The notes beneath the pieces were generated by a model, which worked only from the letters and a program-made list of their open reading frames with translations, did not search any database and had not been told where the DNA came from. Positions 1-7,947 of a stretch of DNA of 64,000 bases are shown in pieces. Each line of letters begins with the position of its first letter. Position 1 is the stretch's first letter. The DNA is from an uncultured Clostridia bacterium (GTDB taxonomy: Bacteria > Bacillota > Clostridia > Oscillospirales > CAG-272): NCBI GenBank assembly GCA_944391805.1, contig CALXUY010000049.1, positions 23,423-87,422 on the forward strand, in the 5' to 3' direction. The translations under genes and the position numbers were made by a program.

Positions 1-323
1 CCGTAACCGCTCTGTACGATGCCCTCAAGGCTCCGACGAACGACGCCACCAAGCTGGCGCTGATCCGGGACTATGAGCAGGTGCTGTGCCTGAACCTGAC
101 GGAGGCTGCGCAGAAACTCCGGGAGGAGACCGAAGCGCCGGCGGCGGATGCCGCGTTCACACAGAAAATCGAGGAGATGATCGCTGCCCGTGCCGATGCC
201 AAAAAGGCGAGGAATTATGCGGAGGCAGACCGCATCCGTGCCGAGCTGTCGGCTATGGGTGTGACGCTGATTGACACCAGGGAGGGGACCACCTACCGCA
301 TGGAAGGGCAGGGCAACGTATGA
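1..323 (+). CDS. cysS: Cysteinyl-tRNA synthetase, C-terminal part (truncated by window edge)
   Basis: Open from base 3 of the window to the stop at 321-323; only about 106 C-terminal residues are seen. They form the helical anticodon-binding (DALR) end of class I CysRS, with the family's closing pattern: RNYAEADRIRAEL followed by GVTLIDTREGTTYR, where the enzyme reads 'aRa.KdwaeADriRdeL...Gi.leDt..Gt.wr'. CysRS charges tRNA-Cys in the cytosol. The HIGH and KMSKS motifs lie upstream of the window and cannot be checked. The stop overlaps the next start as ATGA, so the GtrA-like gene is translationally coupled to it. Confidence 0.85.
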   Translation, partial: VTALYDALKAPTNDATKLALIRDYEQVLCLNLTEAAQKLREETEAPAADAAFTQKIEEMIAARADAKKARNYAEADRIRAELSAMGVTLIDTREGTTYRMEGQGNV

Positions 324-781
324 TCGCGGCGTTCAAAAGGCTGTTCGGCTGGTTTGATGCGCGATTCGGAAAATACCGCGAGCAGATTCTCTATCTCATC
401 TTCGGCGGACTGACAACTCTCATTGATTGGGCCATCAGCTTTGCGCTTTACCGTTTTTGGATCGACGCCACAAACGCTCCCGATGCGATGGTGCACGTGG
501 CCGATGTCATCGCATGGGTGGCTGCCGTACTGTTTGCCTATGTCACCAACCGCCTCTGGGTGTTTGAAAGCCGCAAGCATGGCTTTTTGCCGGTGGTCGG
601 CGAGCTGGTCACCTTTGCCGGCGGCCGGGTCGTCACGCTGCTGATTCAGGAGGCCATCATCTTCCTGTTTGTCACTTGGCTGGGGCTGAACAAGTATCTG
701 TTCCGCATCATCGCGGCGGTGCTGGTGATCATCCTCAATTATGTGTTCAGCAAGCTGTTTGTGTTCCGCAAGAAATCGTAA
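320..781 (+). CDS. GtrA-like/DPMS-type four-helix membrane protein
   Basis: 153 residues, four predicted membrane segments (about residues 22-45, 57-80, 95-115, 120-145) and basic ends, the size and layout of the GtrA family. Motifs YLIFGGLTTLIDW near the start and VLFAYVTNRLWVF in the middle are typical. GtrA-like proteins are thought to help move lipid-linked sugars across the membrane or to assist a glycosyltransferase; the exact substrate here is unknown. The ATG lies in an ATGA overlap with cysS. No glycosyltransferase is adjacent, but rhamnose genes occur 17 kb downstream. Confidence 0.8.
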   Translation: MIAAFKRLFGWFDARFGKYREQILYLIFGGLTTLIDWAISFALYRFWIDATNAPDAMVHVADVIAWVAAVLFAYVTNRLWVFESRKHGFLPVVGELVTFAGGRVVTLLIQEAIIFLFVTWLGLNKYLFRIIAAVLVIILNYVFSKLFVFRKKS

Positions 782-800
782 AAAAACCGGCGGCGGAAGA

Positions 801-1171
801 CCGGAGCAGAAGCTCTGCTTCGGTCAGACTGTAGACCAAAGCAAGGGCTTTTGTCAGTTTGATGAAAGTTTTGATCAAACTTTTTCAAAAGTTTGCGGGG
901 TCAAGGGCGAGTAGCCCTTGTCGCCCTCCGCAGAGGGCGAAATTCCCCTATACGGCGGCGAACTCGCGAAGCGATTCGCGGATTTGCTTGCAAATCCTTT
1001 TCTTATTTGAGCAAACTCTGCGAAAGCAGATTTGCGGCAGAGCAACGCGAAGCCTTTGCTTCTTTCTTTGCGCCTACACGCTCAAAGAAAAAGCGGACGA
1101 ACGCTTTTGTGCAATCTTAATTTGATGCGCCTTTTGTCTACAACCTGACCGGAGCAGAAGCTCTGCTTCGG
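801..1171. repeat. 371-bp inverted-repeat element, MITE-like
   Basis: Fills most of the 638-bp gap between the GtrA-like gene and rimP. A 23-nt near-palindrome, CCGGAGCAGA-AGC-TCTGCTTCGG, occurs identically at 801-823 and 1149-1171. Inside it the sequence continues as an imperfect inverted repeat (GGTCAGACTGTAGACCAAA at 822-840 against the complement of 1134-1152). The interior is full of short stem-loops (for example CAAGGGC-gagta-GCCCTTG and GTTTGatgaaagttttgatCAAAC) and has no convincing gene. A motif CCTATACGGCGGCG inside it recurs near 31590 and, inverted, near 62610. No transposase is present, so mobility is inferred. Confidence 0.6.
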
Positions 1172-1281
1172 TTTTCCACCGAATTTTCAGTGTTCACCGC
1201 ATGATTTTGCTCTCCGGCGGATGTTTTGCGCATAAAAAGGCATGTTTGCAATAAAAATATAGAAAATTTTTTCAAAAAGGG

Positions 1282-1310
1282 TTGCAAATGCGAAAAAATT
1301 GTGATATACT
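1282..1310 (+). promoter_or_regulatory. Promoter of the rimP-infB operon
   Basis: TTGCAA (1282-1287), 17-bp spacer, TATACT (1305-1310). It lies about 110 nt upstream of the rimP start, just before the leader hairpin, and no other strong sigma-A-like site is visible between the upstream repeat element and rimP. Confidence 0.7.
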
Positions 1311-1340
1311 ATTGTATGGTAGCATTGTAAGAGAGTGAGG

Positions 1341-1364
1341 GAGTGGGTTTCTGGGAACCCGCTC
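1341..1364 (+). promoter_or_regulatory. Leader hairpin upstream of rimP
   Basis: GAGTGGGTTT (1341-1350), loop ctgg, GAACCCGCTC (1355-1364), followed by TTAATTTTT. A hairpin of this kind (gagtgggtt...aacccactc) in the 5' leader of the rimP-nusA operon is common in Firmicutes. It looks like an attenuator, which would fit autoregulation by NusA, a termination factor; that role is inferred. Confidence 0.55.
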
Positions 1365-1419
1365 TTAATTTTTGGGAATCTCCGATTGTGAATTTTTTGG
1401 GAACAGGAGCGATCCGCGT

Positions 1420-1908
1420 ATGAAAAAAAACAGTGGAAATGTGGCGTCTGTGGTCAGACGGCTGGCCGAGCCGATTGCCGAAGAGCTGGGCTATGAGCTG
1501 TGGGATGTGGAGTTTGTGAAGGAAGGGGCAGACCATTGCCTGCGCATCACCATCGACAGCCCCGAGGGCATCACCATTGACGACTGCGAGCGGATGCATC
1601 GTGCCATCGACCCGGTTCTGGACGAGGCCGATCCGATTGAGAGCTCCTACCGGCTGGAGGTCTCCTCTCCCGGCATCGAGCGGGAGCTGAAAACCGACTG
1701 GCACATTGCAGCCTGCGAGGGTTGGGACGTGGAGCTGCGGCTCTATGCGCCGGTGGACGGAGCCAAGAGCTATGCGGGCGTGCTGCTGCCCCTCGGGGAG
1801 GACGGTTCGGTTCGCATCTGCTGTGCGCCGGACGGAAGCGAGCGCAGCTTTCCGCGCGCGGCGGTGGCCTCTTTGCGCACCCGCTACAGTTTTGACGACG
1901 AGGAATGA
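1420..1908 (+). CDS. rimP: Ribosome maturation factor RimP
   Basis: 162 residues, the normal RimP length. The protein assists late assembly of the 30S subunit in the cytosol. Visible family features are the N-terminal alpha/beta domain with 'GYELWDVEFVKEG...LRITIDSPEGITIDDCERMHRAIDP' (here cited in parts: GYELWDVEFVKEG, then ITIDDCERMHRAIDP) and LEVSSPGIERELK, then a C-terminal SH3-like part. The ATG at 1420 has AGGAG at 1405-1409, 10 nt upstream; a longer frame from 1372 would begin inside the leader hairpin region and has no ribosome site. First gene of the rimP-nusA-rnpM-ylxQ-infB operon. Confidence 0.93.
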   Translation: MKKNSGNVASVVRRLAEPIAEELGYELWDVEFVKEGADHCLRITIDSPEGITIDDCERMHRAIDPVLDEADPIESSYRLEVSSPGIERELKTDWHIAACEGWDVELRLYAPVDGAKSYAGVLLPLGEDGSVRICCAPDGSERSFPRAAVASLRTRYSFDDEE

Positions 1909-1942
1909 CAGGAAGGTACATCAGAAAGGATAACAGATAGGA

Positions 1943-2998
1943 ATGAACGCAGAATTTTTTGCTGCCCTCGAGCTGCTGGAAAAGGAAAAGGGAATCCCCG
2001 CGGATTATATGATTGAAAAAATTGAAGCCGCGCTGATTTCGGCCTATAAAAAGGAATACGGAAACACCAATGTCCGCGTGCTGATTGATCCGGCGAAAAA
2101 GGATGTGCGCCTGTATCAGCAGAAGGAGGTGGTGGAGGAGGTGGAAAACCCCGAAACCCAGATCTCTCTGGCCGACGCGCGTGCCATTGCCAAAAAGTAT
2201 ACCGTGGGCAGCATTGTGGAAACCGAGGTGAAAACCAAGAACTTCCGCCGGCTGAGCGCGGCGGCTGCAAAATCGGTCATCATTCAGGGCATCCGCGAGG
2301 GGGAGCGCCGGGCGATGCAGGAGGCCTATGAAACCAAGCACGAGGAGATCATCACGGCCACTGTCAGCAAGGTTGACCCGGAAACCGGGAATGTGGTTCT
2401 GGATACCGGAACCAGCCGCGCGGTGCTGCTGCGCTCCGAGCAGATTCCCGGGGAGACCTTTCATGTCGACGACAAAATCAAGGTATTCGTCATGGAGGTC
2501 AACAAGGAGAGCCGCGGACCGATTGTTACGCTCTCCCGCGCGCATGCCGGGCTGGTTCGCCGGATGTTCGAGCTGGAAATCCCCGAAATTGCCGAGGGAA
2601 TTGTGCTGGTAAAGGGGGTCTCGCGCGAGGCGGGGTCGCGCACCAAGATCTCGGTGATGTCCCGTGACCCGGATGTGGATCCGGTGGGAGCCTGCATCGG
2701 CAGTCACGGCTCCCGCATCTCGGCCATCGTGGAGGAGCTGCGCGGAGAAAAGGTGGACATTGTGAAGTACAGCGACCAGATGGAGGAGTATGTGGCCGCC
2801 GCACTGGCGCCGGCCGCGGTCCGGTCGGTTACCATGACCGGGGAGCGCTCCTGCCGGGTGCGGGTGGATCCCGACCAGCTCTCGCTTGCCATTGGCAAGG
2901 AGGGGCAGAACGCCCGTCTTGCAGCGCGCCTGACCGGCTGCAAGATCGATATCAAGGCCGACGACGATGATCTGCCGGACATCGGTACGGACGATTAA
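1943..2998 (+). CDS. nusA: Transcription termination/antitermination factor NusA
   Basis: 351 residues, the short Firmicutes form without the C-terminal acidic repeats of Proteobacteria. Order of parts: N-terminal RNA-polymerase-binding domain (1-125, beginning MNAEFFAALELLEKEKGI), an S1 domain (about 135-200), and two KH domains (about 205-345) with GACIGSHGSRI and AIGKEGQNARLAARLTG. NusA binds RNA polymerase and nascent RNA to modulate pausing, termination and rRNA antitermination. It starts 34 bp after rimP, in the conserved operon order. Confidence 0.96.
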   Translation: MNAEFFAALELLEKEKGIPADYMIEKIEAALISAYKKEYGNTNVRVLIDPAKKDVRLYQQKEVVEEVENPETQISLADARAIAKKYTVGSIVETEVKTKNFRRLSAAAAKSVIIQGIREGERRAMQEAYETKHEEIITATVSKVDPETGNVVLDTGTSRAVLLRSEQIPGETFHVDDKIKVFVMEVNKESRGPIVTLSRAHAGLVRRMFELEIPEIAEGIVLVKGVSREAGSRTKISVMSRDPDVDPVGACIGSHGSRISAIVEELRGEKVDIVKYSDQMEEYVAAALAPAAVRSVTMTGERSCRVRVDPDQLSLAIGKEGQNARLAARLTGCKIDIKADDDDLPDIGTDD

Positions 2999-3013
2999 AA
3001 CCGATTGGCAGCT

Positions 3014-3292
3014 ATGGAGAAGAAAGCGAGAAAAATTCCCATGCGGCAGTGCATGGGGTGCAACGAACACAAACCGAAGGCAGAGCTGCTGCGGGTGGTC
3101 CGGAGTCCGGACGGGGCGGTTTCGCTCGACTTCACCGGAAAAAAATCCGGGAGAGGCGCGTACATCTGCCGGGAGGTCAAGTGCCTGCAGCGCGCACGCA
3201 AAAGCCGCCGTCTGGAGCGGGTTCTGGAGTGCAGCATTCCGGACGAGGTATACGACGCAATGGAACAGGAGCTGAACGACTGTGCCGGATGA
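3014..3292 (+). CDS. rnpM: YlxR family RNA-binding protein (RNase P modulator RnpM)
   Basis: 92 residues of the DUF448/YlxR family. The signature RKIPMRQCMGCNEHKPKAEL is followed by GRGAYICREVKCLQRARKSR, the two halves of the fold. In Bacillus the family member RnpM (YlxR) binds the RNA of RNase P and lowers its activity. The ATG at 3014 gives the usual start; a TTG at 3005 in the same frame is possible but less like the family, and neither has a strong ribosome-binding site. It follows nusA by 15 bp and overlaps ylxQ. Confidence 0.9.
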   Translation: MEKKARKIPMRQCMGCNEHKPKAELLRVVRSPDGAVSLDFTGKKSGRGAYICREVKCLQRARKSRRLERVLECSIPDEVYDAMEQELNDCAG

Positions 3293-3620
3293 GCGGGGAG
3301 CCGAGCGGACAATGAAGGCGCTCGGGCTGTGCGCCAAGGCCGGACGACTGATCTGCGGCACGGCGTTGATCTGCGAGGCGCTCCGGGGACGGCACAAGCC
3401 GCTGCTGGTGCTGGAGGCGGCCGACAATTCGGAAAACACCGCCAAGCGCCTGCGGGACCGCTGCAATTTTTACGGGGTTCCCTTGGTCCGCCTGAGGGTG
3501 AGCGGGGAGCTGCTGGCCGGGGCGGTCGGCAGAACCGGCAGAGTGGCGGCCGCCGCCGTGACCGATGCGCAGCTTTGCCGGTTGGTGCAGGGTACATTGG
3601 AACAGGAACACAATTTGTGA
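3282..3620 (+). CDS. ylxQ: L7Ae/L30e-like RNA-binding protein YlxQ
   Basis: 112 residues of the L7Ae/L30e/Gadd45 fold. The N-terminal [14 protein letters not shown] and the middle [10 protein letters not shown] correspond to the conserved 'lLGLa.rAgk..sGe' and 'NT.kk..dkC' of YlxQ. Members bind kink-turn-like RNA; the cellular role of YlxQ is not settled. A GTG start at 3282 has AGGAG at 3267-3271 and overlaps rnpM by 11 nt; an ATG at 3312 is the alternative. The position between ylxR and infB is the standard Firmicutes one. Confidence 0.88.
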   Translation: MPDERGAERTMKALGLCAKAGRLICGTALICEALRGRHKPLLVLEAADNSENTAKRLRDRCNFYGVPLVRLRVSGELLAGAVGRTGRVAAAAVTDAQLCRLVQGTLEQEHNL

Positions 3621-3663
3621 TGACCGGGGAGTCTGCGGCTCCCGCGGAAAATCAGGAGGGTAT

Positions 3664-6600
3664 ATGGCTGACAGCAAAACACAATTCAAACTCAACAAAC
3701 TTGCAAAGGATCTGGGGCTGAAAAGCAAGGATCTGACCGATATTCTGGCCAGGCACGGCAGAGAGGCCACGGTCCAGAAAACACTGGAGCCGGTGGAATT
3801 CGACATTCTGTTCGATTCGCTGACCCGCGATCACCAGATCGACGATATCGAGGCCTATCTGAAAGGGGAAACCTGTATTCCCTCCAAAAAGAAGCCCGCC
3901 AAGGCAAAGGAGGCGGCCTCCAAAACAGAGAAATCCGCCAAGGAGGCAGCTCCGGCCGAGACCGCCGCAGAGCCGCCCCGCGCACAGGAGGCGGCAAAGG
4001 CTGCGGAGCCTGCCAAGGCTGCCGGGCAGCCCGGAGCATCAGCATCCCCCGCGCCAAAGGCCGGAGCCGGCGCAGGCACAGGCAACGCGAACAAGACCGC
4101 TGCGGTCAAGCCGGAGGGGAAGGCCGAAGGAAAAGCAGACGGCAGGGAGGCAAGTAAGCCCGAGGCCGCAAAGGCGAAGCAGGAAAAGCCTGCATCGCCT
4201 GCAAAGCCGTCGGCACAGCCGGTCAGGAGCGATGCACCCAAGGCGCCGGCACGCGCCGCCGAGACAGCCAAGCCCGCAGAAAAGGGAGAAGCCGCCAGAG
4301 CAGGCGCACCTGCCAATCAGCCCGCAGGGAAGCCCGAAGCGCGTCCGGCCGCTCCCTCCGAGCCTGCCGCACGCACGGCTCAGGAGAACAGAAGCAGTGT
4401 TGGAACCCGTCCGCAGAACGGTGTTCCGCAGAATCATAAACCCGCGGCCGGCGCCGGCGCGGGAACACGCCAGCCCGGCCAAGCCCATCCGCAGAGCGGA
4501 GCCGCCCGCCCCGGTACTGCCGGCAGTCAGCCAGGGGGCTATCCGTCCCGTCCGCAGGCAGGAGCCGCGATGCGTCAGCCGGGGAGCGGCGCTCCGGGGG
4601 CCGGAGCGCGTCCGTCGGCCGGTGCAGCCGCAGCAGGTTCGGGTGCTTACGGCTCCCGCGCGTCCGGCGGCGCGCAGGGACAGGGGGGCTTTGGGAACCG
4701 TCCGCAGAACGGCTCCCGCACCGGTGGTCCCGGCTTTGGAGGCGGCCGCCAGCAGGGCGGCAGTCAGAGCCGTTCCGGTCAGAACCGGGGCGGACAGCGC
4801 TTTGACCGCGATAAGGGGGACTACATTCCGAGTGCCCCGCGCGAAACCTTCAAGGCGCAGCCGATCGTGCGCGGCGCCAGCACAAACGTCAACCCGGACG
4901 GCACACTCAAGGGGCCGCGCGTGGTGGATACCAAGGGCTCCGGCGCAGTCGATCTTTCCAAATATGACGAGCGCCTCGAGAGCTTTACCTCCGACCGCGT
5001 GAACAACCTGCGCGGCGGAAACCAGCGGCTCAAAAAGCCGGCGGGGCAGCAGAGCGGCGGCAGAGGGCAGGCCGGAAGAGGCGGCAAAAAGGGCCGTCAG
5101 TCCGGGGCCATGCAGGCGCCTGTGGTCAAGCGCCCCACCAGCGTGGAGCTTCCCGATGAAATTTCGGTCGGCCAGTTGGCTTCCCGCCTCAAGGTGACTG
5201 CCGCGGAGGTGGTCAAAAAGCTGATTACCATGGGCATGATGGTCACGGTCAATCAGATCATCGAATATGACTATGCTGCGCTGGTGGCCGAGGAGTTCGG
5301 CGTGACCCCGTCGCATGAGGTGGTGGTGAGCATTGAGGACCGCCTGTTTGACGAGGCCGAGGATACCGCCGAGCAGTTGGTGGAACGGGCGCCGGTCGTC
5401 TGCGTAATGGGGCACGTCGACCACGGCAAAACCTCGATTCTGGACGCCATCCGCCATACCAATGTCACCGCGGGCGAGGCCGGCGGCATCACCCAGCACA
5501 TTGGCGCATACCGCGTCAAGGTCAAGGGACGGGACATTACCTTCCTCGACACGCCGGGCCACGAGGCCTTTACCGCCATGCGCGCGAGAGGCGCGATGGC
5601 GACCGACATCGCCATTCTGGTGGTGGCGGCCGATGACGGTGTGATGCCCCAGACGGTTGAGGCCATCAACCATGCAAAGGCGGCAGGAATTGACATTGTG
5701 GTTGCCATCAACAAAATGGATAAGCCGGGCGCAAACCCCGACAATATCAAGCAGGAGCTGACCAAATACGATCTGGTGCCCGAGGAGTGGGGCGGAGATG
5801 TGATCTGCGTTCCGGTTTCGGCACTGAACGGAGAGGGAATCGACGATCTGCTCGAGAGCGTGCTGCTGGTGGCGGATATGAAGGAGCTGAAGGCCAACCC
5901 GAACCGCCGCGCCAAGGGAATTGTCATCGAGGCAAAGCTGGATAAGGGACGCGGGCCGGTTGCCACCGTTCTGGTGCAGAACGGAACGCTGCACAACGGC
6001 GACATCATCATCGCGGGAGCCGCAGTGGGACATGTGCGCTCAATGACCGACGATCAGGGCAGGCGCCTGAAGGATGCCGGCCCCTCGGTGCCGGTGGAAA
6101 TTACGGGGCTTGCCGAGGTTCCCTCCACGGGAGATGAATTCCAGGCGGTTGAGGACGAGAGAATGGCCAGAACACTGGCCGATCAGCGCCGGGATAAGGC
6201 AAAGGAGGAAAACTTCCGCGCCAACGCCAGAGCCAGCCTCAACGATCTGTTCGCTCAGATTTCGGACGGGGTCAAGAACCTCAATATCATTGTCAAGGCC
6301 GATGTCGGCGGATCGGTGGAGGCAGTCAAGCAGTCGCTCGAGAAGCTCTCGAACGATGAGGTCAAGGTGCGCATCATCCATGCGGCAGCCGGCGGCATCA
6401 CCGAGGGAGACGTCACCTTTGCGGCGGCTTCGGACGCCATCATCGTCGGCTTCAACGTGCGCCCGGATAAGGCGGCGCTGGATTCGGCCGAGCGGCAGAA
6501 TGTGGAAATCCGCACCTACCGCGTCATTTACGAGTGCATTGAGGAGATTCAGGCGGCCATGAAGGGAATGCTGGCTCCCAAGTTCCGGGAGGACCTGCTG

Positions 6601-6882
6601 GGACACGCCGAGGTGCGCCAGACCATTCATGTGCCCAATGTGGGAACCATCGCGGGCTGCTACGTGCAGGACGGCAAAATCACACGGCAGTCCCAGATCC
6701 GCGTGCTGCGTGACAGTGTGGTCATCTTTGAGGATCGCATTTCCTCGCTGCGGCGCTTTAAGGACGATGTCAGAGAGGTCAACAGCGGCTATGAGTGCGG
6801 CGTGGGACTGGAAAAGTTCAACGACATCAAGGTCGGCGACGTGCTCGAGGCCTTTGTAATGGAGCAGATTCAGCCGGAATGA
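3664..6882 (+). CDS. infB: Translation initiation factor IF-2
   Basis: 1072 residues. Layout: a short IF2_N helix domain (1-50), a long low-complexity Ala/Pro/Lys then Gly/Arg/Gln-rich linker (about 80-490), a second IF2_N domain (about 495-550), the GTPase domain with G1 GHVDHGKT (about 583), G3 DTPGH and G4 NKMD, then the beta-barrel and fMet-tRNA-binding C-terminal domains. IF-2 places initiator tRNA on the ribosome. The ATG at 3664 has an AGGAGG 5 nt upstream; the open frame extends further but only without a ribosome site. rbfA and truB, which often follow infB, are not here. Confidence 0.97.
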   Translation: MADSKTQFKLNKLAKDLGLKSKDLTDILARHGREATVQKTLEPVEFDILFDSLTRDHQIDDIEAYLKGETCIPSKKKPAKAKEAASKTEKSAKEAAPAETAAEPPRAQEAAKAAEPAKAAGQPGASASPAPKAGAGAGTGNANKTAAVKPEGKAEGKADGREASKPEAAKAKQEKPASPAKPSAQPVRSDAPKAPARAAETAKPAEKGEAARAGAPANQPAGKPEARPAAPSEPAARTAQENRSSVGTRPQNGVPQNHKPAAGAGAGTRQPGQAHPQSGAARPGTAGSQPGGYPSRPQAGAAMRQPGSGAPGAGARPSAGAAAAGSGAYGSRASGGAQGQGGFGNRPQNGSRTGGPGFGGGRQQGGSQSRSGQNRGGQRFDRDKGDYIPSAPRETFKAQPIVRGASTNVNPDGTLKGPRVVDTKGSGAVDLSKYDERLESFTSDRVNNLRGGNQRLKKPAGQQSGGRGQAGRGGKKGRQSGAMQAPVVKRPTSVELPDEISVGQLASRLKVTAAEVVKKLITMGMMVTVNQIIEYDYAALVAEEFGVTPSHEVVVSIEDRLFDEAEDTAEQLVERAPVVCVMGHVDHGKTSILDAIRHTNVTAGEAGGITQHIGAYRVKVKGRDITFLDTPGHEAFTAMRARGAMATDIAILVVAADDGVMPQTVEAINHAKAAGIDIVVAINKMDKPGANPDNIKQELTKYDLVPEEWGGDVICVPVSALNGEGIDDLLESVLLVADMKELKANPNRRAKGIVIEAKLDKGRGPVATVLVQNGTLHNGDIIIAGAAVGHVRSMTDDQGRRLKDAGPSVPVEITGLAEVPSTGDEFQAVEDERMARTLADQRRDKAKEENFRANARASLNDLFAQISDGVKNLNIIVKADVGGSVEAVKQSLEKLSNDEVKVRIIHAAAGGITEGDVTFAAASDAIIVGFNVRPDKAALDSAERQNVEIRTYRVIYECIEEIQAAMKGMLAPKFREDLLGHAEVRQTIHVPNVGTIAGCYVQDGKITRQSQIRVLRDSVVIFEDRISSLRRFKDDVREVNSGYECGVGLEKFNDIKVGDVLEAFVMEQIQPE

Positions 6883-6952
6883 CCCTCCGGCCGGGAGAGG
6901 GCGCGGCGTGCCCGCGCCTCCCCCAGGGACGAAAACCGAAAGGACTGATATC

Positions 6953-7399
6953 ATGCATCATGAAAAATCCTGCGGTGCCCTTGTTCTGCGCAGGAGTGCG
7001 GAGGACGGGAAGCCGTATATTCTGATGATCCGCCACAAGCACGGCGGGCATCGCTCCTTTCCGAAGGGACATATGGAGAAGGGAGAAACCGAATATATGA
7101 CCGCGATCCGGGAGGTGTTTGAGGAAACCTCGGTGCAGATCCGCGTGTTTTCGGATTTTCGCAGAACGGTACACTACAGTCCCATGCCGGGTGTACACAA
7201 GGAGGTTGTTTATTTTCTGACCGAAACCACACAGGAGAATATTTCTCCGCGTGAGGGAGAAATCGCGCAGGTGGAATGGGTGCCGCTGGAGCAGGCCGAG
7301 TCCGTGCTGACACATGAGAACGACAAAACGGTTCTGCGCGCTGCCATCCGCAAGCTGCGCAAGAGCGGATTTTTGCCCCCAACCGGAACAGATCGCTGA
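6953..7399 (+). CDS. NUDIX hydrolase
   Basis: 148 residues. The NUDIX box spans roughly residues 40-62 as GHMEKGE, seven residues, REVFEET-S-V: G-x5-E-x7-REVxEE is intact but the late Gly of the motif is Ser. The fold hydrolyses nucleoside diphosphates linked to another group; N-terminal SCGALVLRR and length suggest the diadenosine-tetraphosphatase-like or 8-oxo-type subgroup, which cannot be told apart by eye. The ATG at 6953 follows GAAAGGA; an earlier GTG at 6908 is less likely. A GC-rich intercistronic hairpin (about 6898-6924) separates it from infB. Confidence 0.85.
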   Translation: MHHEKSCGALVLRRSAEDGKPYILMIRHKHGGHRSFPKGHMEKGETEYMTAIREVFEETSVQIRVFSDFRRTVHYSPMPGVHKEVVYFLTETTQENISPREGEIAQVEWVPLEQAESVLTHENDKTVLRAAIRKLRKSGFLPPTGTDR

Positions 7400-7458
7400 C
7401 CGGCTGCATATGATGTAGCAGGGGAATGCAAATCTTCTGACACGGGAGGGAAGGTCCG

Positions 7459-7554
7459 ATGAAAATGATCGTATGGAAGGCGCCTGCGTTTTTGTCTCCG
7501 ATTCTGCGAAAGCTCTTTTCGGGCAATCGCAGAAAAAAGCAAACCAAAACATAA
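7459..7554 (+). CDS. spoVM: SpoVM-like spore coat anchoring peptide
   Basis: 31 codons with GGGAGGGAAGG 5-15 nt upstream. Reads MKMIVWKAPAFLSPILRK followed by a basic tail. It aligns without gaps to the 26-residue SpoVM of Bacillus subtilis at K2, K7, P9, F11, L12, I15 and R17, including the functionally important P9. SpoVM is an amphipathic helix that inserts in the convex outer forespore membrane and recruits SpoIVA to start coat assembly. Too short for usual gene callers. Its presence implies the organism forms spores. It lies 59 bp after the NUDIX gene and 48 bp before the HPr-like gene. Confidence 0.82.
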   Translation: MKMIVWKAPAFLSPILRKLFSGNRRKKQTKT

Positions 7555-7602
7555 CCAATCCCAAATCAACATAAACATACACAAAAGAAAGGAAGTTGCA
7601 AC

Positions 7603-7845
7603 ATGAAGTACAGAATTCGCCTGGACACCATGTCGGATGTCAACAAGTTTGTCAAGATCGCCACCAAGTACCCCGGAAAGATTATGCTCAGCGACGGTGA
7701 GAATTTCACGGTCAGCGGCAAATCCCTGCTTGGCGCCATGTATACCATGGAGTGGGATCAGGTTTTCTGCGAGTCGGAAACCGAAATCTACCGTCTGATC
7801 AAGGACTTTATCGTTGACGAGTCCGACCCCAATATCGAGGAGTAA
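7603..7845 (+). CDS. HPr-like protein without the phosphorylatable histidine
   Basis: 80 residues with the HPr fold pattern: VNKFVKIATKYP in place of helix 1, and VSGKSLLGAMYTMEW matching the Ser-46 region of HPr (K-S-x-L-G). The position corresponding to His-15 holds no His anywhere in helix 1, so it cannot accept phosphate from enzyme I in the usual way. A regulatory role through the Ser site, as for Crh, is possible but inferred. SD GAAAGGAAG upstream. Ends just before a strong terminator. Confidence 0.75.
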   Translation: MKYRIRLDTMSDVNKFVKIATKYPGKIMLSDGENFTVSGKSLLGAMYTMEWDQVFCESETEIYRLIKDFIVDESDPNIEE

Positions 7846-7859
7846 AAAATTCGATGAAA

Positions 7860-7896
7860 GCGCCCGGCAGCCGTTTTGCGGCTGCCGGGCGCTTAT
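7860..7896 (+). terminator. Rho-independent-type terminator after the HPr-like gene
   Basis: 14-bp perfect stem, GCGCCCGGCAGCCG (7860-7873) with CGGCTGCCGGGCGC (7879-7892), loop TTTTG, followed by TTATTC. The weak T run may also serve the converging MATE gene, which ends at 7948. Confidence 0.75.
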
Positions 7897-7947
7897 TCGC
7901 TTCTTTGATCAGATGAGAGATGGACAGTATGTGCTTTTGAGCGGCAG

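Noticed and set aside
859..1125. 88-codon frame inside the repeat element
   Set aside because: It reads through stem-loop repeats, has no ribosome site and an unnatural composition.
1571..3466. 631-codon frame antisense to rimP-nusA-ylxQ
   Set aside because: Runs opposite to three well-supported genes and shows no recognisable domain.
4039..6033. 664-codon open frame antisense to infB
   Set aside because: High GC and the biased codon positions of infB keep the opposite frame open; no ribosome site and no family features.
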